Shown: positions 1 to 7,777 of the stretch, piece after piece
How positions within the stretch are numbered: the first letter of the stretch is position 1
Layout of the letters: every line of letters begins with the position of its first letter
Origin: an uncultured Bacillota bacterium
GTDB lineage: Bacteria; Bacillota; Clostridia; Lachnospirales; Lachnospiraceae
Direction: 5' to 3'
DNA: 9,758 bases
Assembly (NCBI GenBank): GCA_905200905.1
Contig: CAJKMA010000084.1
Location: 1-9,758, forward strand
Program-made: the position numbers and the translations under genes
Notes under the pieces: model-generated
The model's input: the letters and a program-made list of their open reading frames with translations, nothing else
Databases searched by the model: none
Told to the model about the DNA's origin: nothing

Positions 1-23
1 ATTTAATTATTTATACTCCCCTC

Positions 24-56
24 GAAACACCCGTCAGCTCCCCTGTCGGGTGTTTC
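24..56 (+). terminator. Intrinsic terminator hairpin, plus direction
   Basis: A perfect 10-bp inverted repeat (GAAACACCCG at 24-33 and CGGGTGTTTC at 47-56) encloses a 13-nt loop and is followed on the plus strand by a T-rich stretch (TTTATTCTTTC). The other strand has no T tract after the stem. It therefore most likely ends a plus-strand transcript arriving from left of the window, convergent with the aminotransferase. Confidence 0.6.
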
Positions 57-84
57 TTTATTCTTTCAATAACTCTATACGCAA

Positions 85-126
85 AACCGCTGAATTTCAT
101 TTTGTTTCCAATGAAATCCAGCGGTT
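85..126. terminator. Long hairpin, probable bidirectional terminator after the aminotransferase
   Basis: A 17-position stem (85-101 with 110-126) has one mismatch and an 8-nt loop. On the plus strand it is followed by CTATTTTTTA. On the minus strand the stem runs into TTTT before GCG, a weaker tract. It lies 26 bp past the aminotransferase stop codon, so it can end that transcript and also back up the plus-direction hairpin at 24-56. Confidence 0.65.
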
Positions 127-152
127 CTATTTTTTAACAACTTTATTTATTT

Positions 153-1340
153 CTACAACTGAAATTCTTCTGCAAGCTTCTTAAATCCATCCATAGAATT
201 CACAATGGTTTCATATGCAACGCAGTAAGCAATTCTTACATAGCCCGGACATGCAAAAGAGGAACCAGGCACAATAAGAATGTGATGCTTCTTCGCTGCC
301 TGACAAAATATCTTTTCATCTTCCACCGGTGATTTCACAAACAAGTAAAATGCTCCTTCCGGTTTAATACAGGAAAATCCCAAATTTTTCAGCCCTGTAT
401 ATAATGCTTCTCTGTTTCTGTCATAATATGGAACATCTGCCTGTGCATCTAGACACTTTGCAACTGCTCTCTGCATTAAAGAAGGCGCATTAACATATCC
501 TAAAATTCTGGTTGCCACATTTGCCGCTGCCTGAAGATCCTCTGCATCTGCTGCCTCATCTGGAATTACCAAATACCCAATACGTTCTCCTGGCAATGAC
601 AAGGACTTACTAAAGGAATATCCAACAATCGTATTTTTATAGTATTTGGTAAGATAAGGTACATCCACCCCATCATAGGCCAATTCTCTATATGGTTCAT
701 CCGAAATCAAATAAATATCTGTATGAAATTCCTCTTCTTTTCTTCTCAACAAATCTGCCATAGCCTGAATTGTTTTTTCAGAATAAACCACACCAGTAGG
801 ATTGTTTGGGGAATTCACAATCACAGCCTTTGTTCTCTCTGTAATTTTCTCTTCCATTTCCTTTAAATTAGGCTGGAAAGTTTCTGTATCTGGGCTCACC
901 ACTACCACTACACCGTCATAATTTGCCACATAAGAATTATACTCTCCGAAATAAGGTGCAATTACCAGAACCTCATCTCCAGGATTTAACAATGATTTTA
1001 ATGCTACATTCAATCCTCCTGCTGCTCCTACAGTCATAACAATGTTTTCTGCATGAAATGTTGTATCAAATCTTTTATTAAGAGATTTTGCCACTTCTTC
1101 CCGCACATCCTCATAACCACTGTTACTCATATAGCCATGAAGCATCACCGGATCATCGTTTTCCAATTCCTCTATAATTGCCTCTTTTACCCGAGCCGGC
1201 GCTGGCACATTAGGATTTCCAAGACTAAAATCATAAACATTCTCAGCCCCATACTGTGCAGCCATTTTCTTTCCTTCCTCAAACATTGCTCGGATTGCAG
1301 AACTGTTCTGAATCATTACTTTCATTTTATCAGCTATCAT
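153..1340 (-). CDS. PLP-dependent aminotransferase, class I/II (aspartate aminotransferase-like)
   Basis: A cytoplasmic pyridoxal-phosphate enzyme that moves an amino group between an amino acid and a 2-oxo acid. At 395 residues it has the usual length for fold-type I. Visible signatures are NNPTG at 179-183, the cofactor-contacting DEPY at 214-217, the Schiff-base lysine K245 in SFSKSLSLPGERIGY, and an arginine near 369 in GYVRIAY that in this family binds the substrate carboxylate. The ATG start has GGAGG at 1350-1354, 9 nt upstream. The gene has its own promoter at 1393-1421 and two hairpins after its stop, so it is probably transcribed alone. The amino donor cannot be read from sequence: aspartate is the default family guess, but alanine, aromatic or methionine-related activity is possible. 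No lesion is visible. Confidence 0.93.
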   Translation of the reverse strand: MIADKMKVMIQNSSAIRAMFEEGKKMAAQYGAENVYDFSLGNPNVPAPARVKEAIIEELENDDPVMLHGYMSNSGYEDVREEVAKSLNKRFDTTFHAENIVMTVGAAGGLNVALKSLLNPGDEVLVIAPYFGEYNSYVANYDGVVVVVSPDTETFQPNLKEMEEKITERTKAVIVNSPNNPTGVVYSEKTIQAMADLLRRKEEEFHTDIYLISDEPYRELAYDGVDVPYLTKYYKNTIVGYSFSKSLSLPGERIGYLVIPDEAADAEDLQAAANVATRILGYVNAPSLMQRAVAKCLDAQADVPYYDRNREALYTGLKNLGFSCIKPEGAFYLFVKSPVEDEKIFCQAAKKHHILIVPGSSFACPGYVRIAYCVAYETIVNSMDGFKKLAEEFQL

Positions 1341-1392
1341 GTTTACATTCCTCCATTACTTCCATGCTGTAAGACTGTTTCACTCTTCCTCA

Positions 1393-1421
1393 ATTATACG
1401 TGCTTTCTTTTCACAAATCAA
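1393..1421 (-). promoter_or_regulatory. Sigma-A type promoter of the aminotransferase gene
   Basis: Read on the minus strand, TTGATT (1416-1421) is followed after exactly 17 nt by a perfect TATAAT (1393-1398). The expected transcript start is near 1386, giving a 5' leader of roughly 45 nt before the ATG at 1340. This is the best promoter match in the window and argues that the aminotransferase is not simply read through from the ABC transporter. Confidence 0.75.
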
Positions 1422-1473
1422 CGTTTTATTACTTTAAATCGAAAAGGAATTCATTTTTCCAAAGCATAAACAT

Positions 1474-3216
1474 TTACTGAATGCTGGAAGATGTATATAA
1501 CTGATAGTAAATTCCTTGTTTCTCCATTAATGTTTCATGGTTTCCTTCTTCTACTATGTGATTACCAGAAAGCACCAAAATCCTGTCTGCCCCGTGAATC
1601 GTGGTAAGTCTATGTGCAATGGTAATGGTAGTTCTCCCTGCTGCCAGTTTATCCAAGGATTCTGCAACCAAATGCTCACTTTCATTATCCAAACTTGCAG
1701 TAGCCTCATCTAAAATTACCAGTTTAGGAGAACGCACCATGACTCTGGCAATACTGATTCTCTGTTTTTGCCCTCCTGATAGCTTCACACCGCGCTCGCC
1801 CACATAGGTATCATATCCATCTTTCAGCTCCATAATAAATTCATGAGCTCCTGCCATTTTGGCCGCTTGAATTACTTCTTCTCTTGTGGCATCTGCTTTT
1901 CCATAAGCAATATTTTCATAAACACTACCTGAAAATAAATATACATCCTGCTGTACAACACCAATATTACTTCTCAAGCTTTGCAAGGTCACGTTCTTAA
2001 TATTCTGTCCGTCCAAAAGGATTTCCCCTTCTGTTGGATCATAAAACCTTGGGATCAGACTGCACAATGTAGTCTTTCCACCGCCAGACGGACCTACCAA
2101 AGCAACTTTTTCTCCTGGTTTTATCGTCAGATTAATCCCAGACAACACTGGCGTATGGTCATCTGGATACTCAAAAGCCACATTTTTAAATGTGATTTCT
2201 CCTTTTACATTTTCCAGAGGAACCGCTCCCTCTTCATCAAAAATATCAATTTCTGCTTCCATCAATTCTGCAAAACGCTCAATTCCCGTCATGCCTCTCT
2301 GGAACTGTTCCGCAAATTCAATAATACGGCGGATAGTGGTCAAAAGTGTAGTTACATACATGGTATATGCAACCAAATCCGCTGGGGCAATAAGCCCTTT
2401 AATCATAAAAATGCCGCCAGCCACTATCACAACTACATACATCAGACCATCAAAAATACGGATGGTATTCTGAAAAGCTGCCATATATTTATAAGTATGG
2501 CGCTTAATCCTCAGAAATTCTTGGTTGTCCTTATCGAACTTCTGAATTTCCACATTTTCATTGGCAAAGGCCCGCACTACCTTATTCCCAAGAAGACTAT
2601 CTTCGATTCTTGCATTTAACTCTCCTATGTGGTTCCTTTGTTTCTTAAAAGCTTTTCGCACCTGCAAATTGAAATATGTACAGGAAATTGCCATAACTGG
2701 AATCAGAAGAAAAATAATCACTGTCAGCAATACATTGACTCTCGCAAGAATGAGAAATGATACCACACCTTTTAACAATGCAATAAAAAATTCTTCGGGA
2801 CAATGGTGCGCAAATTCAGTGACATCAAATAAGTCACTGGTAATTCTAGACATAATCTGTCCAATCTTCGTATTATTAAAATAATTATCGGATAATTTCT
2901 GCAAATGCCGGAAAGCGTCTTGTCTCATATCTGTTTCAATAGATGCTCCCATAACATGTCCAATATAAGCCATATAAAAGCTGGCCATACCATCAATAAT
3001 ACGAAGTGCAAAATACAACATTCCTATGGTAACCACTGTTTTTACAGTGAGAGATGCTAAATCCCGCATCCCCACATCTGTAATGTAACGGAGAATCAAC
3101 GGCAATACCAGTTCACAAACTGTAGTAAGCGCAGCACAGAATAAATCCATAATCATAATTCCCTTATATTTTCCATAATAAGGTATAAATCGCTTTAACA
3201 ATACACTTGTTTTCAT
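1474..3216 (-). CDS. ABC exporter half-transporter (fused membrane and ATPase domains)
   Basis: A 580-residue inner-membrane protein of the MsbA/LmrA/MdlB-like exporter class, which works as a dimer. The N-terminal half carries about six hydrophobic helices (first near residues 20-44). The ATPase half has Walker A GPSGGGKTT (375-383), Q-loop VVQQD, signature LSGGQ (479-483), Walker B LVILDEAT (499-506) and the H-loop His near 535, all intact. The ATG at 3216 is preferred over a GTG at 3264 because GAGGGGA lies 9 nt before it and the length then matches the family. No second half-transporter gene is next to it in the window, so a homodimer is the simplest reading. The substrate is unknown: lipid, drug or peptide are all possible, and nothing links it to mannoside uptake, since exporters of this class do not use a binding protein. 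Confidence 0.93.
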   Translation of the reverse strand: MKTSVLLKRFIPYYGKYKGIMIMDLFCAALTTVCELVLPLILRYITDVGMRDLASLTVKTVVTIGMLYFALRIIDGMASFYMAYIGHVMGASIETDMRQDAFRHLQKLSDNYFNNTKIGQIMSRITSDLFDVTEFAHHCPEEFFIALLKGVVSFLILARVNVLLTVIIFLLIPVMAISCTYFNLQVRKAFKKQRNHIGELNARIEDSLLGNKVVRAFANENVEIQKFDKDNQEFLRIKRHTYKYMAAFQNTIRIFDGLMYVVVIVAGGIFMIKGLIAPADLVAYTMYVTTLLTTIRRIIEFAEQFQRGMTGIERFAELMEAEIDIFDEEGAVPLENVKGEITFKNVAFEYPDDHTPVLSGINLTIKPGEKVALVGPSGGGKTTLCSLIPRFYDPTEGEILLDGQNIKNVTLQSLRSNIGVVQQDVYLFSGSVYENIAYGKADATREEVIQAAKMAGAHEFIMELKDGYDTYVGERGVKLSGGQKQRISIARVMVRSPKLVILDEATASLDNESEHLVAESLDKLAAGRTTITIAHRLTTIHGADRILVLSGNHIVEEGNHETLMEKQGIYYQLYTSSSIQ

Positions 3217-3225
3217 TTTTATGTT

Positions 3226-3232
3226 TCCCCTC
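3226..3232 (-). promoter_or_regulatory. Ribosome binding site that fixes the ABC exporter start
   Basis: GAGGGGA on the minus strand sits 9 nt before the ATG at 3216. The longer reading from a GTG at 3264 has no such site. Confidence 0.6.
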
Positions 3233-3242
3233 TTTCGTAAGT

Positions 3243-3271
3243 ATGATAATCCTAAGTGTATCACACAACAC
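3243..3271 (-). promoter_or_regulatory. Weak candidate promoter of the ABC exporter
   Basis: On the minus strand TATCAT (3243-3248) matches the -10 consensus at five of six positions. A poor -35 (GTGTTG, 3266-3271) lies 17 nt upstream. It falls in the gap between the regulator stop and the exporter start. I see no terminator in that gap, so read-through from the regulator gene is an equal possibility. Confidence 0.3.
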
Positions 3272-3311
3272 GCTCTTTTTCCATCTTTACCTTACTATCA
3301 AAAAGAAAACA

Positions 3312-4469
3312 TCAAAAATTAGGCTGATGATGCAGTCTTCGGTATTCTTTTGGTGACATTCCCATATGCTTTGTAAAAATACGACTAAAATAATTCAAGC
3401 TTCCAAAAGATAAATAATCTGAAATTTCGCCTATCTTTCTATCTGAGAATTTCAACATATTGCAGGCAGCTTCCAGCTTTACATTTAAGATATACGCTGT
3501 CATAGCGATACCTTCCTGCTTTTTAAATAACTTCAACATATATTCTTTAGAAATTCCAATATCATCTGCAATTTTCTGTAAATCAATTTTCTCTCTTTTC
3601 CTGGAGTGAATATCTTTTTTGCAATCTTCAATATAGGGATTGCCCCCCTGTGTTTCTTTCCTACTTTTTACAACACGAGCAAATTCCAGACATGCTTCCT
3701 TTTTTAACGCAAAAATTTGATTCACAGTACTGCATTCCGCCAGTTGTTTTAAATAAATATCATTCATCAACAGAGCTTCCCTAGAAGTTAGTCCCCCTTC
3801 AATAGCACTTCTAGCTGCCATGGAAATCTCTATAACTGCCATATATTCCTCATTTTTTTGAAGACTATTTACTACCATAGGGTGTGGAGGAGTAATTACC
3901 TCATATTTTTCCTTGATATATTGCACATCTCCGTTTCTAATATGTTCAAAAAAAGCCTGCTCTTCCGCGTAGGTATGGTTCTTCTGAAAAGAATCGTACT
4001 GGCGCAGTTCTATATCCAGGAGATTATCCTGAATTTGTAAAGGTTTTTCCTGAATTTTTTCTACCAACATTTCCAGTGTATATTCCTTCTTTGAATTCTC
4101 ATTCAAAATTAATATTCCTGTTAAAAGCAAATCCCTCAACTGCACATTTAGAAGAGTCTGGAACTGCTTCTCCACCATTCCATTGAGCCTTTGTGTATCT
4201 ATTCTGCCAATAGCTACCGGCCCTGCTAAAATCCATTCTTTTTCTCTCTTACAGGCAAGAAAAGCCGCTGGAATATTCTGATATTGATAAAAAAGCACAT
4301 CTTCTCTTCTAGATAACTGTAGTTTCTCCCTTACCTCTTCTGCCAGAAAGAACCTCTTTTCCTCCCCACTTACCGAATACTGTTTCACAAAATCTCCTGA
4401 TTCAGAATATATAGAAATGGGAATTCTTGTTAATTGGTATAAATGTTCCAAAAATATGTAAAATTTCAT
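3312..4469 (-). CDS. AraC-family transcriptional regulator
   Basis: A 385-residue cytoplasmic DNA-binding protein. The C-terminal 100 residues form an AraC double helix-turn-helix domain: the first helix-turn-helix is around 298-317 (IADDIGISKEYMLKLFKKQ) and the second around 346-369, ending in the characteristic SRIFTKHMGMSPKEYRR. The N-terminal 270 residues are a ligand- or signal-sensing region I cannot name. It begins with a short motif typical of many Clostridia AraC proteins (LTRIPISIYSESGDFV) and is not a simple cupin. The ATG at 4469 is chosen because AGAGG lies about 9 nt upstream; a longer frame from a TTG at 4523 would overlap the beta-mannosidase end and lacks a site. It starts 40 nt after the beta-mannosidase stop, so it is probably the last gene of the mannoside operon and its local activator. 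That role is inferred from position only. Confidence 0.88.
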   Translation of the reverse strand: MKFYIFLEHLYQLTRIPISIYSESGDFVKQYSVSGEEKRFFLAEEVREKLQLSRREDVLFYQYQNIPAAFLACKREKEWILAGPVAIGRIDTQRLNGMVEKQFQTLLNVQLRDLLLTGILILNENSKKEYTLEMLVEKIQEKPLQIQDNLLDIELRQYDSFQKNHTYAEEQAFFEHIRNGDVQYIKEKYEVITPPHPMVVNSLQKNEEYMAVIEISMAARSAIEGGLTSREALLMNDIYLKQLAECSTVNQIFALKKEACLEFARVVKSRKETQGGNPYIEDCKKDIHSRKREKIDLQKIADDIGISKEYMLKLFKKQEGIAMTAYILNVKLEAACNMLKFSDRKIGEISDYLSFGSLNYFSRIFTKHMGMSPKEYRRLHHQPNF

Positions 4470-4478
4470 ATAATCTAT

Positions 4479-4484
4479 TCCTCT
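4479..4484 (-). promoter_or_regulatory. Ribosome binding site that fixes the AraC regulator start
   Basis: AGAGGA on the minus strand lies about 9 nt before the ATG at 4469. It supports the shorter start and removes the apparent overlap with the upstream beta-mannosidase gene. Confidence 0.55.
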
Positions 4485-4509
4485 GCAAGATTTACCTGTA
4501 GAATATCTT

Positions 4510-6947
4510 CTATCGAATATCAAACACGCTTCGCACCCTGATATTCTCGGCCCTTCCTCTTAAAATTTCCACAGTTTTGCTGTCTCCATTTAAATCAAAA
4601 TAATTATCAGACAGTACCAAATCTTCATTTTCGTTTAAAATTTCCACGCTCTTGGCATAAGTATCAGCAGTCACCGTAATCGTATTTCCTTCTACTTTCC
4701 ATTTCAAATTAGGATCTTCGTATTTGAAGTATTTTGGATAGGAGAAAATAACCGTCCCTTCGGATATCTTTTCTTCTTTTTCCCATGCTTCAAAGCTAAC
4801 ATATTCAGCAAAAACGTCTACCTTTGGCAATTCTACTTTATCCAACCACACACTGGTAAGGGCAGGAACTGAAATCGTTTCTGTTTCCTCTCTTAAGATT
4901 TCTGCTTTTGCATTTCTCAAATACCATTTCACCTGAATTTCTCTGTCTTGTAAGGTTTCGTTCGTCACGTTCAGCCAGATGGATTTCTCAAATTCAAAAT
5001 GCTGGCGATTCATATTTGCTTCCTGAGTAAGCCAGCTTTCCTCCTGACAGGAAATCATCACTGGCGCAAAAAATCTTTTTGCATAATAATGCAGGGCTTT
5101 CCATCTACCCCAGTAATCAATAGAAGACCAGGAAATAACAGGCCAACAGTCATTTAACTGCCAATACACAGCCCCCATGCAGCGACCCCTGTTCCGTCTG
5201 AAATGCTCTACCCCATATCGAATGGCATCTGCCTGCAAAAGCTGGGATGCATAAAGTACTGTATCAAATTCTCCTGGATAACGGTAAGTCTGCTGAAGAT
5301 AATTCATAATCTTTCCATTTGCCCCATAGTTTCTCTGGTGTTTTTCCATAATGTAAGAAAAAATGTTCCAGTCTGTCGGGTCATCAGAAATGGTTTCTAC
5401 GGTCTTTTTGCATGGGAAAGACTGAAATCCAAACTCAGATGCATAACGGAAGAAATGCTTTCTGTATTCAGAAAATGGCTTATTTCCATGCCATACTTGC
5501 CAGTAATAAACATCTCCTCTATTAGGGTCATTAGGATTATCAAAGGAACCACCTGAGGATGGACTTGCAGGCCAATAGAAGGTCTGCGGGTCATATTCCT
5601 GTAACACTTCTGGGATAATTCGCTCATACATAAAGAGGTAGTCCCTTACCTCTGAAGGTTTTGTTACCCAGCAGCGCTCATCTACAAACATTTCCATCTC
5701 GTTATTTCCACACCAAAGTCCCAAGGAAGCATGGTGGCGTAGGCGTTTAATATTATCAATAAATTCCTGGAGAATATTTGCCTCAAATTCCGGCGTCAAT
5801 TCATACACTGAGCAGGCAAACATGAAATCCTGCCATACAGCCAACCCAAGCTCATCGCAGATATCAAAAAACCAATCATCTGGATAAAAACCACCGCCCC
5901 ATACACGGATAACATTATAATTTGCCAATTTACAATCCGTCAGAAGTTGTCTGGTGCGTTCCTTACTTCTCTTGCCTAGAAGATGTTCTTCTGGAATATA
6001 GTCTGCACCCATGGCAAAAAATGCCTTGCCATTGATTTCATGGGCAAAACTTTCTCCCCACTCGTCTTTATTCCTCTGCATGGTCATGGTGCGAATACCA
6101 ATTCTCCGTTTCCAGGTATCCACGGCTTCTCCATTACAGAACAGAATAGCCTTCACCTCATAAAGGGGCTGCTCTCCCAGTCCATTCACCCACCAAAGCT
6201 CTGGCTTCTCAATGGTCAGGCTGCCACAGCCCTCTTCTGAAAGCACTGTCTCAAAAGTCTCTCCTCTAGGTGAAATAACTGTTACATGTACCTCGTAATC
6301 TCCAGCCTCCTCCGCAAGATAAGCTGCATCAAAATCCAATGTACATCTTCCTTCTTCATGGTTCTGGCGGATATACACACTGTCAAATCGTCCACATTTC
6401 ACCTTGCAAAGCTTCACAGGGCGGAAAATACCTGCATCCGGCAAATGTGCGCCCCAATCCCAGCCAAACATGTAATGCGCTTTTCGCAAATGCATAAATC
6501 CCTCGTAGGTATCTTCATTTCCAATATTTCCATATTTCTTATAAGCTTCTGCAATATAGTTTAAAGGGGAATGAAAAACTACCCGCAGACGGTTCTCGCC
6601 TTCATTCAGAAGGGCTTGAACTTCATATTCCCAAACTCTGTGCATATTAAAAGGCTGTCCCAGAAGTTCCTCATTCAAGTACACATCAGTAACCGTATCC
6701 AGTCCTTCAAATTGAAGAACAATGCTGGAAAACCTTCAGTATTTCCTCCTTCAAAGGTACATTCATACTCATAATCCTTTTCCATTAAAGCGCAAATGCT
6801 GTCTTCATTATCCTTCCAATAAGGATTTTCCATGTTTCCATTCCGAAGCAAATCTGTATACACAGTTCCCGGAACTACCGCTTCCTGCCAGTCTGATGCT
6901 TCTGTGCAGCGCATTTTCCAATTTTCATGTAATTCTCTTGTTTCCAT
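4510..6947 (-). pseudogene. GH2 beta-mannosidase, disrupted by a single frameshift
   Basis: The gene encodes a glycoside hydrolase family 2 enzyme that releases terminal beta-linked mannose, for example from Man-beta-1,4-GlcNAc or mannan oligosaccharides; no signal peptide is seen, so it would act in the cytoplasm. The start is the ATG at 6947 (METREL), with AGGAGG 4 nt upstream. About 73 codons are in frame, then the reading shifts near the TTTT run at 6729-6732 (minus strand) and ends after 90 residues. The rest continues in another frame to the TAG at 4510-4512. Adding one T restores a continuous 812-residue protein, close to the usual family length. In that numbering the acid/base is E417 (CGNNE) and the nucleophile is E505 (SEFGFQ), both intact, and the remaining 720-odd codons carry no other lesion. 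The break is therefore recent or a sequencing error. A shortened protein from an internal GTG at 6684 would lack part of the N-terminal sandwich domain and has no good ribosome site. Confidence 0.88.
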
Positions 6948-6951
6948 AAAA

Positions 6952-6957
6952 CCTCCT
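6952..6957 (-). promoter_or_regulatory. Ribosome binding site of the beta-mannosidase gene
   Basis: A full AGGAGG on the minus strand lies 4 nt before the ATG at 6947. The spacing is slightly short but it is the strongest site nearby, and it makes METREL a better start than the in-frame codon at 6971, which has no such site. Confidence 0.6.
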
Positions 6958-6983
6958 AAAAACTCTAACACTTCTTACTATGT

Positions 6984-7516
6984 CTACAGGCTTACCCACA
7001 CAGCTTCATGACCGCCCAGCACGCCTTTTCCCTCTTGTTCTCCATGCCATGGATATTGATAAATTTCCTCTCTGTACTTCTGTGGCAGTACAAAAGGAGT
7101 GGAACGGTGATTTACCAGAATCATACCATTTTCATATACTGCTGTCTCAATACCTCTCTGGCAGATGCCGCTTGCCAGTGTTACATGCTGTGCTAAAATA
7201 TCTTTTACTAGAGTTATTCTAAATCCCAACAAATCTTATACCATCCTAGCAAATCAAGGCAGCGAATTTTTTTATTTACCACCTCAAAAGGCTCCAAATG
7301 CGCCATTTCTGATGGGAATAAAATGGCAATTTCTTTTTTTTATTTTCCATAAGAAAAAGGACTTTTGCAAACCACAGGCTGTCATAGGTTTTCCTGATTC
7401 ATTACCCGCAGCATACTGTACGGGCAGGAAACCACATAAACATCTGTAATGCCATCTGCTGTAACCGGAACCGTAATGAAATGACAGGAATCCAAATAAG
7501 AAGACAAGGCATACAT
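6984..7516 (-). pseudogene. Decayed fragment of a second glycoside hydrolase (C-terminal part, GH42/GH5-like)
   Basis: Reading the minus strand from 7516, one frame runs to 7214 through a TGA (7382-7384) and a TAA (7340-7342), ending at a TAA (7214-7216). It keeps protein-like text on both sides of the stops, such as CPYSMLRVMNQENL, KSPFSYGK, IAILFPSEM and NKKIRCLDLLGWYKIC. A second frame (7232 to the TAG at 6984) then gives ITLVKDILAQHV and ENGMILVNHRSTPFVLPQKY, resembling a C-terminal beta-sandwich. The pattern of an 'AILFP...DLLGWYK' segment followed by a short C-terminal sandwich recalls beta-galactosidase-type (GH42) or related TIM-barrel hydrolases. The family call is from memory and uncertain. 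The catalytic barrel is missing, so no activity is expected. Its end lies 36 nt before the beta-mannosidase start, as expected for a former operon gene. Confidence 0.6.
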
Positions 7517-7757
7517 ATCAATACCCGATTTTTTCAGAATCTGAGACTGTGCCCAAGAATATCCGAATACGTCTGACATCCATAAATATTCTGCCTCTTT
7601 ATCAAATTCATCTTTAATGAGCTTGCTTCCAATTTAAATTTGACGGGTCAGCGATTTACCTCTTGTCATATTACAGTCTACTCCTATTCACATATCGCTG
7701 TCTACTTCCCAGCATCCTTCTGCTACACGTTTCTTGACTTGTCTGTCGTGTACAAAT
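7517..7757 (-). pseudogene. Decayed fragment of a GH38 alpha-mannosidase
   Basis: About 80 codons of one minus-strand frame match the conserved N-terminal catalytic region of GH38: VKKRVAEGCWEVD, then VDCNMTRGKSLTRQ, then IGSKLIKDEF and EYLWMSDVFGYSWAQSQILK, ending at KKSGID. Two stops interrupt it: TGA at 7688-7690, directly after a Met where the family usually has Trp, and TAA at 7634-7636. The first metal-binding His-x-His segment and everything after SGID (more than 700 residues in intact relatives) are gone, so it is non-functional. GH38 enzymes trim alpha-mannose from N-glycans. The fragment starts about 20 nt after the GH125 stop and runs in frame into the next hydrolase remnant. Confidence 0.8.
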
Positions 7758-7777
7758 TCTATGCTCTACAAAATCTA

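Noticed and set aside
1053..1469. A 138-residue plus-strand open frame across the aminotransferase start and promoter
   Set aside because: Antisense to a clear gene and its promoter; the protein is rich in Cys, Phe, His and Ile with no family resemblance.
1981..2619. A 212-residue plus-strand open frame
   Set aside because: It lies entirely antisense to the ABC exporter, has no recognisable domain and a composition typical of a reverse shadow of an AT-rich gene.
3217..3264. Longer N-terminus of the ABC exporter from a GTG at 3264
   Set aside because: No ribosome site, and the extra 16 residues are not typical of the family; ATG at 3216 fits better.
4470..4523. Longer N-terminus of the AraC regulator from a TTG at 4523
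   Set aside because: It would overlap the beta-mannosidase stop and has no ribosome site, whereas ATG at 4469 has AGAGG at good spacing.
5203..5556. Plus-strand and other small frames inside the beta-mannosidase gene
   Set aside because: All are shadows of the GH2 coding frame, which has catalytic motifs on the minus strand.
6720..6740. Programmed ribosomal frameshift in the beta-mannosidase
   Set aside because: The run is only four Ts, there is no slippery heptamer or clear stimulatory hairpin, and this family is not known for recoding.
6980..7449. Overlapping plus-strand open frames in the decayed region
   Set aside because: They are antisense to readable hydrolase remnants and show no domain or ribosome site.
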